Shown here piece after piece: positions 1 to 5,279 of a stretch of DNA of 5,279 nt (position 1 is the first letter of the stretch; the number at the start of each line of letters is the position of its first letter). Location: the NCBI GenBank assembly GCA_002452635.1, contig DKEU01000216.1, positions 888 to 6,166 of the forward strand, given 5' to 3'. The position numbers and the translations under genes are program-made. This DNA comes from Desulfovibrionaceae bacterium UBA6814. Its GTDB lineage: Bacteria; Desulfobacterota; Desulfovibrionia; Desulfovibrionales; Desulfovibrionaceae. The notes below the pieces were generated by a model. That model was given only the letters and a program-made list of their open reading frames with translations. It was not told the origin of the DNA and made no database searches.

Positions 1-326
<326 letters not shown>

Positions 327-373
327 GGTGGGTTAATCCCAAAAAGCGGTATCTCTATGCCAAAACTGGGGGG

Positions 374-401
374 AAAAGAAAAGGCATTTTCAGGGAATGC
401 C
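374..401 (-). terminator. Hairpin plus T-tract on the minus strand, possible terminator or attenuator
   Basis: Read on the minus strand, GGCATT (401-396) and AATGCC (388-383) can form a 6-bp stem around a 7-nt loop, followed at once by TTTTCTTTT (382-374). This has the layout of an intrinsic terminator, but the stem is short and only half GC. It points toward wecB and ends about 47 bp before its start codon. It could attenuate transcription entering wecB, or stop antisense transcripts coming from the STT3 side. Alternatively the inverted repeat may be an operator for a dimeric regulator. The geometry is seen directly; the function is a guess. Confidence 0.3.
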
Positions 402-426
402 GCCTGTGGTACCGCACTTGACGGAC

Positions 427-440
427 TGCGCCGCGGCGCA
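427..440. promoter_or_regulatory. Perfect 14-bp palindrome, possible operator
   Basis: TGCGCCGCGGCGCA is a perfect palindrome, lying between the TTGACG hexamer at 418-423 and the Shine-Dalgarno sequence of the first STT3 gene. That is where a repressor of the plus-strand operon could sit. In RNA it could only form a hairpin with almost no loop, so a DNA site is more likely than an RNA element. Its GC-only core can arise by chance in DNA of this composition, so confidence is low. Confidence 0.2.
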
Positions 441-454
441 TACCGAGCCCAGTC

Positions 455-459
455 AGGAG
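455..459 (+). promoter_or_regulatory. Ribosome binding site of the first STT3 gene
   Basis: AGGAG lies 5 nt before the ATG at 465, with a further AGGA directly adjacent to the start. This decides the start: the same frame is open upstream to at least 198, with ATGs at 198 and 357, but neither has a comparable site and the ATG at 198 lies inside the antisense of wecB. Confidence 0.75.
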
Positions 460-464
460 TAGGA

Positions 465-2534
465 ATGGCCAAGTCCCGAAAACGAGGAGTGCGAGCTGCC
501 CGGCCTGGGGGCGGGGATTCGAGCCCGCAGGAGCCCGCTGCGCGCCAGACGGCCCGGCTGGCCGCGTTGCCCGTGGCCTGGGCGGCGCTGGTCCTGCTTC
601 TTCTGGCGGTCCAGGTGCAGGACTGGCGGTACATCGATCGTCACGTCGAGTTCATGGCCGGACAGTCCCAGCCCCTGCTGCACGAATACGACGGCTACTA
701 TCACCTGCGCCTGGCCCGGGACCTGGCCGAGGGGAACTACCTCGACCAGGACTCCCTGCGCAACACCCAGCGCCCTGAGCCGCCCCCTCCGCTTCCCCTC
801 CTGGCCGCCCTTCTCAACACGACATTCGGGGTCAACCTCGATCTGGCCGCTTTCGTGCTTCCGCCCCTCCTGGCCGGAAGCCTTCTGGTCTTGCTGTGGC
901 TCTGCGGCAGGCTGCTGGGGTCCCCATGGCTGGGGGTTCTTGCCGCGGCGGCCTCGTCTTCGGCGCTGTATCTCTATTCACGCACCTGTCTCGGTTTTTT
1001 CGACACGGATTGTCTGAATCCGGTGTTCATGCTCCTGGCGCCGATCACCCTGTACCTCCTCACCCTCCGCCGCAGCCCATGGGGCCTGGCCTGGCTGGCC
1101 GGCTTCGCCGCGGCCATGGGCCTGTTCTTCTGGTGGTGGCCGCAAGGCGCCACCGTGGCCTTCGGCCTGTCGCTCCTGGCGTATGCCCTGAGCTTCCCGG
1201 TGCCGTCGCCGGCCTGGGAGCGCTGGGCCAAGCTGCTCCTGTTGGTGGCCATTCTGGCGGCCGGGGTGCTTCTGGGGCTGGAGTTCTTCGGGTTGATCAA
1301 CACGAGGATCGAGGCCTTCCAGATCATCGTGGCGCATGTGCGCCTCATCCTGGCCGGGGACCAGGCAACGGCCGTGGGCGGCTCCATCCAGGAGTTGTCA
1401 TCGCAGCTTCCCTCCTCGGTGTTCCTCGACCTGGCGGCCTTTCCCGGAGCGCTGGTCCCGGCGGAACTCGGCCTGGTGGCGCTCATCGTCATCCGCCGCC
1501 GCTTCGCCCTGTTCCTCCTGCCCATGCTGGTGTTCGCCTCGGCCAGTGTGTTTTCCCAGCGGTTCATGATCTTCACCCCGCCCCTGTACGGCCTGGGCTA
1601 CGGGTATTTCTTCGTCCTGGTGGGGGAGCGGTTGGCCTGGGTGCGGGAAAGGCCCTGGGCCAAGGCCGCCCTGCTGGCGGTTCTGGCCATCATGTTGGCG
1701 CCCTCCTTTGCCCGCAACTGGTCCTGGCACAGCGAGCCGCCCATCACTGCCCGCGAACTGCCCCTGGCCCAGGCTGTCGGGGCGGAGACCTCGCCGAAGA
1801 CCACGATCTGGGCCTGGTGGGACTACGGCTATTTCCTGCAATACTTCTCCAAACGCCGCACCGTGGCCGACGGCGGCCTGACCACGGACGCCAGCGTGCG
1901 CGCCCTGGCCGTACCCCTGGCCACATCCGACCTGGTGCTGGCCGCCCGGTGGATGCGCTTCGTGGCCGGCCGGGGCATGACCACCTTCGAGTCCTTGGCT
2001 GCGCAGAACGGCGGGCCGGACAAGGCCGGGAAGATTCTGGCCTCTTCTCTGGCCGATGCCGGGGCGTCGGAATACCTCAAGCCCACGCCCGAGGTCTGCC
2101 TGTACCTCAACCGCAATACCATCGACCTGGCGTACTGGTGGTACAGCTTCGGGGTGGAGGCCCTGCGCGGTCCGGGGCAAGCGCCTCGGGAGCTGGTGGA
2201 CCGGCAGCCCCTGGACGCCTTTGGCGTGGACTATGCGAGCGGGACCTTCACCCGCCGCAGCGATCAGGCCGGTCTGCGGGTGGCTGCGGTGGTGGACGTG
2301 CGCCGGGCCGGCGTGGCCCGCTACCCGGGCGATCCCGGGGCCAGGGCCGCGGCCGTGGTCTACCGCGACGAGGGCTTGGTGTATTTCGTGGCCCGGGAAC
2401 TCCTGGACACCCTGGCCTTCCGCCTGCTCTACGCTCCCCTGGGCGAGACCGCGCCCGGCTATGCGCCCCTGTACCGCGACCCGGTGGCCGGCGGGGTGTG
2501 GCGGGTGGAGCCCGAGGCCGCTCCAGGTTCGTGA
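465..2534 (+). CDS. pglB: STT3/PglB-type oligosaccharyltransferase, complete
   Basis: This membrane enzyme transfers a preassembled glycan from a polyprenyl-diphosphate carrier to asparagine in N-X-S/T sites on the periplasmic side (GT66 family). It has 689 residues, near the roughly 710 of Campylobacter PglB. A basic, Pro/Ala-rich cytoplasmic tail (1-31) precedes TM1 (about 32-51). The first catalytic motif is EYDGYYHLR (74-82, metal-ligand D76) and the second DxD is GFFDTDCLN (177-185, D180/D182) with R173 before it. WWWP lies at 223-226. External loop 5 carries SIQE (307-310, E310), the TIxE equivalent. QRF (365-367) is the conserved Arg-Phe. About eleven to thirteen TM segments end near 413, and the soluble periplasmic domain contains WWDYG (451-455) and DGG (469-471). 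The MxxI motif position reads TIDL (552-555). No Arg lies where Campylobacter has the loop-5 arginine that reads an acidic -2 residue. The gene leads an operon with a glycosyltransferase and a second STT3. Its own glycan and targets cannot be told from sequence. Confidence 0.95.
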   Translation: MAKSRKRGVRAARPGGGDSSPQEPAARQTARLAALPVAWAALVLLLLAVQVQDWRYIDRHVEFMAGQSQPLLHEYDGYYHLRLARDLAEGNYLDQDSLRNTQRPEPPPPLPLLAALLNTTFGVNLDLAAFVLPPLLAGSLLVLLWLCGRLLGSPWLGVLAAAASSSALYLYSRTCLGFFDTDCLNPVFMLLAPITLYLLTLRRSPWGLAWLAGFAAAMGLFFWWWPQGATVAFGLSLLAYALSFPVPSPAWERWAKLLLLVAILAAGVLLGLEFFGLINTRIEAFQIIVAHVRLILAGDQATAVGGSIQELSSQLPSSVFLDLAAFPGALVPAELGLVALIVIRRRFALFLLPMLVFASASVFSQRFMIFTPPLYGLGYGYFFVLVGERLAWVRERPWAKAALLAVLAIMLAPSFARNWSWHSEPPITARELPLAQAVGAETSPKTTIWAWWDYGYFLQYFSKRRTVADGGLTTDASVRALAVPLATSDLVLAARWMRFVAGRGMTTFESLAAQNGGPDKAGKILASSLADAGASEYLKPTPEVCLYLNRNTIDLAYWWYSFGVEALRGPGQAPRELVDRQPLDAFGVDYASGTFTRRSDQAGLRVAAVVDVRRAGVARYPGDPGARAAAVVYRDEGLVYFVARELLDTLAFRLLYAPLGETAPGYAPLYRDPVAGGVWRVEPEAAPGS

Positions 2535-2537
2535 CCC

Positions 2538-3734
2538 ATGCGCATCCTGCATTGCGGCAAGTATTTTCCCCCGGACCGGGGCGGCATGGAGACCTTCCTG
2601 CGCGACCTGGCCCTGGCCCAGGCCCGCGCCGGGGACCGGGTCCTGGTCCTGGCCAACGCGGGTGCGGCCCCGGCCGGCCGGGAGGACGTGGCGCCCGGTC
2701 TCGCCGTGGTGCGCGCCAAGGTGGCCTTCTGCGCGGGCGGGTACGCTCCCGTGGCCCCGGGCCTGCCCCTGCGGTTCATCCAGGCGGCCCTGGCCTTCCG
2801 GCCCGACGTGCTGCATGTGCACGCGCCCAACGCGGCCGCGCTCTGGCCCCTGCTCCTGCACCTGCGCACGCCCCTGGTGGTGCACTGGCACGCGGACGTG
2901 TCCTTTCCCCCGGAGCGCCGGCCCCCGGCCGCGCTCCTGGCCGCCTGGTCCGCCCTGGAGGGGTGGATGCTGCGCCGGGCCGATGCGGTGGTGGCCACCT
3001 CGCCCCAGTACCTGGCCTCCAGTCCGGCCCTGGCCCGGTTCCGGGACAAGTGCCGGGTGGTCCCCCTGGGCCTGGCCGAGCCCCCGGATGGAGCGGACCA
3101 GGGCGAGGCGGACCGGGACCATCCGGCTGCGGCCTTTCTGCGCGCGGCGCCGGGCCTCAAGGTGCTGGCCGTGGGCCGGTTGAGCCACTACAAGGGGTTT
3201 TCCGTGTTGTGCCAGGCCGCGGCCAAGGTGCCCGGGGCAGCAGTCTGCCTGGTGGGCGAGGGCGAGGAGCGGCCGGCCCTGGAGCGCGCCGTGGCCGGCC
3301 TGGGCCTGGCCGGCCGGGTGCTGCTGGCCGGTGGCCTGGACGACGCGGCCCTGGCGGCCTGCTACGCAGCCTGCGACGTGCTCTGCCTGCCCTCCCTGTC
3401 CCGCAGCGAGGCCTTCGGCATGGTGCTCCTGGAGGCCATGGCCCGGGGCAAGGCCTGCGTGGCCGCGGCAGTGGACGGCGGCGGCCCGGGCTACGTGGTG
3501 CAGGACGGGGAGACCGGGCTGCTGGTCCCTCCCGGGGACCCGGCGGCCCTGGCCGCGGCCCTGGACCGGCTGGCCCGGGACGAGCGGCTGCGCATCCGGC
3601 TGGGCGCGGCCGGCCGGGAGCGGTTCGCGGCCCGGTTCCGCATGGAGCGGGTGGCCGCGGCCCTGCGCGAGGTGTACGCTGCGGCCCGGACCCACCGTTG
3701 CCCCCTTGCCCCCCGCGAGGATGCCGCACCATGA
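2538..3734 (+). CDS. GT4-family glycosyltransferase (GT-B fold)
   Basis: This is a retaining cytoplasmic glycosyltransferase of 398 residues, a normal GT4 length, with no TM segment. The N-terminal acceptor domain has GKYFPPDRGGMETFLRDLA (7-25, with the glycine-rich GGME loop), LHVHAPN (92-98), HWHAD (116-120) and a linker VVPLGLAE (174-181). The C-terminal nucleotide-sugar domain has AVGRLSHYKG (211-220, R214 and K219), LVGEGEE (238-244) and the EX7E motif EAFGMVLLE (291-299), followed by DGETGLLVPPGD (323-334). It starts three bases after the preceding STT3 stop with only a weak AGG upstream, so translation is probably coupled. Its last four bases form ATGA with the next start. By context it likely adds one sugar to the lipid-linked oligosaccharide used by the neighbouring oligosaccharyltransferases, as the GT4 enzymes PglA, PglH and PglJ do in Campylobacter. 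Donor, acceptor and linkage are unknown. A role in lipopolysaccharide or exopolysaccharide is the alternative. Confidence 0.93.
   Translation: MRILHCGKYFPPDRGGMETFLRDLALAQARAGDRVLVLANAGAAPAGREDVAPGLAVVRAKVAFCAGGYAPVAPGLPLRFIQAALAFRPDVLHVHAPNAAALWPLLLHLRTPLVVHWHADVSFPPERRPPAALLAAWSALEGWMLRRADAVVATSPQYLASSPALARFRDKCRVVPLGLAEPPDGADQGEADRDHPAAAFLRAAPGLKVLAVGRLSHYKGFSVLCQAAAKVPGAAVCLVGEGEERPALERAVAGLGLAGRVLLAGGLDDAALAACYAACDVLCLPSLSRSEAFGMVLLEAMARGKACVAAAVDGGGPGYVVQDGETGLLVPPGDPAALAAALDRLARDERLRIRLGAAGRERFAARFRMERVAAALREVYAAARTHRCPLAPREDAAP
3717..3721 (+). promoter_or_regulatory. Ribosome binding site of the second STT3 gene
   Basis: GAGGA inside the last codons of the glycosyltransferase gene lies 9 nt before the ATG at 3731. 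With the ATGA stop/start overlap it supports this start and suggests translational coupling within one transcript. Confidence 0.6.
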
Positions 3735-5279
3735 GCCGCAAGCGTTCCCGCCGCCCGGACCGGACGCCTCCCGCAGCCGCATCGCCGCCCGTGACCCCGC
3801 GCCGTCCCCTGCGCCTGCCGGCCCCGCCCTGGTGGACAGTGGCCCTGCTGGCCGGTTTGGCCGCGGCCCTGCTCTTTGCCGACGACCTGGCCTTCGTGCA
3901 GGGCAATCCCCAGTTCCTGGACCACGCCGGCAATCCGCTGCTCACCGCGGCCGACGGCTACCACTACCTCTCCCTGGCCGATGCGGCGCAGCGGGTCGGC
4001 GCTCCCGGCTTCGCCTTGCCCGGGCTTTCCTTCCTGGCCCTGCAACTGGCCAACCTGCTGGGCGCGGACCTGCTGCGGGTGGCCTTCTGGCTGCCCCCGT
4101 TCCTGGCCTTGCTCCTGGGGCCGGCCCTGGTGCTGGTGGCCCGCGGCCTGGGCCTGTCCCGCGGCGCCGCCCTGCTGTCCGGCCTGGTGGCCTGCGCCGC
4201 GCCGTACTGGCACGCCCGCGCCAACCTCGGCTACTTCGACACCGACTGCCTGATCGTGCCCCTGGTGCTGCTGGCGGGCTGGGGCCTGCTCCGCTTTGCG
4301 GCGGGAGGCGGGGCGCGGCGCTGGGCAGGCCTGGTCATTTCCATCGCCTGTTTGGCCTGCCTGCGCTGGTGGTGGGGAACCACGGCCTTGTCCTTGGCCG
4401 CGGGGTTCGTGGGAGCCTACGCCCTGACCGTGTTTGCGCCCACGACCCGGCGGGAGCGCCGGGTCAAGGCCGGGTTGCTGGCCGCCGGCCTGGCCCTGGC
4501 CGGGCTCTTCCTGCTGCGCCACGCCCTGCCTCTGCCCGAGGGGCTGGGGCAGTTCTTTTCTTTCGTGGCTGAACACCTGCGCCTGGTCACCCGTCAGCAG
4601 GCAACCGCCACGCAGGTGGGCGCCACCATCGGCGAGCTCAAGGCCGTGGGGGTCCAGGGCCTGGGCGAAATTACCCTGGCCCAGGCCTGGATCCTGGTCC
4701 CGGCCCTGGCCGGGCTGGCCGTGCTGGCGGTGCGGCAGTGGCCGGGGATGCTCCAGCTCCTGCCCCTGCTGGGCCTGGGCGGGCTCTCCCTGGCTTCGGT
4801 GCGTTTCGCCGTCTTCCTGGGGCCGCTCCTGGGCCTGGGCCTGGGCGCCCTGGCGGACCGGGGCTGGGCCTGGGCCGGGCGCCTGGAGTCACGGGCATCG
4901 GCGGCCCGGGTTGCCGTGGTGCTGCTGGGCCTGGGCCTGGCCGGACCGGCGGTGCAGCAGGCGGCACGCCTCAAGTTCCCTCCCCCCTTCACCGCCCAGG
5001 AGACCGCCCTGGCCGCGGCCCTGGGCCGGGAGGCCGCGGCCCGCGGCGAGACGGGGGCCGTGGTCTGGCTGTGGTGGGACTACGGCTACCTGGTGGATTA
5101 CTACGCGCGCATGGAGCCCCTGTTCCACGGCGGCTCCCAGGACCCGGATTCCTGCTTCCGGGCCGCGTTCCCCCTGGCCCTGGCCGACCCGCCCCTGGCC
5201 GCGGGCTGGATGAAGGCCCTGGCCCGGGAGGGGGGCTGGACAGTGGGCGCCATGGCGCACCGGCTCGGCGGGGAGGAGC
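3731..5279 (+). CDS. Second STT3-type oligosaccharyltransferase paralogue, C-terminus cut by window
   Basis: The frame is open for 516 complete codons and runs off the right edge, so it was translated by hand. It has the same plan as the first STT3 but is clearly diverged. A basic Pro/Ala-rich tail (MSRKRSRRPDRT at the start) precedes TM1 (about 34-54). The catalytic acidic motifs are AADGYHYL (73-80, D75) and GYFDTDCL (167-174, D170/D172), with R163 upstream. WWWG lies at 213-216. External loop 5 carries TIGE (299-302, E302), a canonical TIxE motif. VRF (357-359) is the conserved Arg-Phe, and WWDYG (448-452) opens the periplasmic domain. About twelve hydrophobic segments fall between 34 and 408. 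The DGG that follows WWDYG in the first paralogue reads HGG here (466-468). There is no loop-5 arginine. The acceptor-binding MxxI region lies beyond the window. All visible catalytic residues are present, so it is probably active, perhaps with other acceptors or another glycan. It overlaps the glycosyltransferase by four bases. Confidence 0.92.
   Translation, partial: MSRKRSRRPDRTPPAAASPPVTPRRPLRLPAPPWWTVALLAGLAAALLFADDLAFVQGNPQFLDHAGNPLLTAADGYHYLSLADAAQRVGAPGFALPGLSFLALQLANLLGADLLRVAFWLPPFLALLLGPALVLVARGLGLSRGAALLSGLVACAAPYWHARANLGYFDTDCLIVPLVLLAGWGLLRFAAGGGARRWAGLVISIACLACLRWWWGTTALSLAAGFVGAYALTVFAPTTRRERRVKAGLLAAGLALAGLFLLRHALPLPEGLGQFFSFVAEHLRLVTRQQATATQVGATIGELKAVGVQGLGEITLAQAWILVPALAGLAVLAVRQWPGMLQLLPLLGLGGLSLASVRFAVFLGPLLGLGLGALADRGWAWAGRLESRASAARVAVVLLGLGLAGPAVQQAARLKFPPPFTAQETALAAALGREAAARGETGAVVWLWWDYGYLVDYYARMEPLFHGGSQDPDSCFRAAFPLALADPPLAAGWMKALAREGGWTVGAMAHRLGGEE

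Larger units (their letters stand above)
327..464. promoter_or_regulatory. Divergent intergenic control region between wecB and the STT3 operon
   Basis: These 138 bp separate two divergent start codons and must hold the promoters of both units unless one is read from farther away. They are less GC-rich than the flanking genes, with AAAA/GAAAAGAAAAGG runs at 362-384. A TTGACG hexamer at 418-423 resembles a sigma-70 -35 box for the plus-strand operon. The only nearby -10 candidates are poor: CATACC at 439-444 with a 15-bp spacer, or TACCGA at 441-446 with 17. The transcription start is therefore undecided. Symmetric elements are listed separately (374-401 and 427-440). An imperfect palindrome also lies at 405-416 (TGTGGTACCGCA, one mismatched pair). 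No convincing sigma-54 site or tRNA/sRNA gene was seen. Confidence 0.5.

Noticed and set aside
418..446. Complete sigma-70 promoter built on TTGACG
   Set aside because: The -35-like hexamer is good, but no acceptable -10 box lies at the right spacing, so it is mentioned only within the intergenic region.
1398..3782. A 794-codon open frame on the minus strand across three genes
   Set aside because: It is Gly/Gln/His/Arg-rich low-complexity sequence with no recognisable domain, antisense to two well-supported genes. Long antisense frames are expected in GC-rich coding DNA.
3331..4572. A 413-codon plus-strand frame overlapping the GT4 end and the second STT3
   Set aside because: It is Pro/Arg/Ala-rich shadow sequence. 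The other frame carries the GT4 EX7E motif and then the STT3 motifs.
4829..4942. CTGGGC hexamer repeats (three copies at 4829-4846, two at 4925-4936)
   Set aside because: They encode Leu-Gly pairs within predicted membrane segments and fit codon bias plus membrane composition. They do not form a separate repeat element.
4434..5213. A 259-codon plus-strand frame in the right part
   Set aside because: It is Trp/Pro/Arg/Ser-rich shadow sequence. The STT3 frame in the same DNA shows TIGE, VRF and WWDYG in the right order.

Overview
The window is GC-rich DNA with tightly packed genes that most likely come from a sulfate-reducing deltaproteobacterium of the Desulfovibrio type. This is an inference. 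It rests on two bacterial STT3/PglB-type oligosaccharyltransferases, a family known in bacteria mainly from Epsilon- and Deltaproteobacteria, together with the strong GC bias at third codon positions. No RNA gene, mobile element or CRISPR array is visible.

Layout: (1) 1-326, minus strand: the N-terminal 108 codons of a non-hydrolysing UDP-N-acetylglucosamine 2-epimerase (WecB type), running off the left edge. (2) 327-464: a 138-bp divergent intergenic region, the most AT-containing stretch. It holds a hairpin with a T-tract on the minus strand, a perfect 14-bp palindrome, a TTGACG hexamer and a good Shine-Dalgarno site. (3) 465-2534, plus: a complete STT3/PglB-type oligosaccharyltransferase of 689 aa. 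(4) 2538-3734, plus: a GT4-family (GT-B fold) glycosyltransferase of 398 aa, three bases after gene 3. (5) 3731-5279, plus: a second, divergent STT3-type protein. It overlaps the glycosyltransferase by ATGA, is open for 516 codons and is cut by the right edge.

The three plus-strand genes look like one operon for protein N-glycosylation. The cytoplasmic GT4 enzyme would add a sugar to a lipid-linked oligosaccharide, and the membrane oligosaccharyltransferases would move the finished glycan to asparagine side chains on the periplasmic face. The divergent epimerase would supply UDP-ManNAc, either for this glycan or for another surface polysaccharide. No flippase (PglK/Wzx) or initiating phosphoglycosyltransferase (PglC/WecA) lies in the window.

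The most notable point is the pair of STT3 paralogues around one glycosyltransferase. Both keep the catalytic acidic residues, the TIxE-type glutamate and WWDYG. They differ in the acceptor-recognition motifs and both lack the loop arginine that Campylobacter PglB uses to read an acidic residue at -2 of the sequon. This suggests two active enzymes with different or relaxed acceptor choice.
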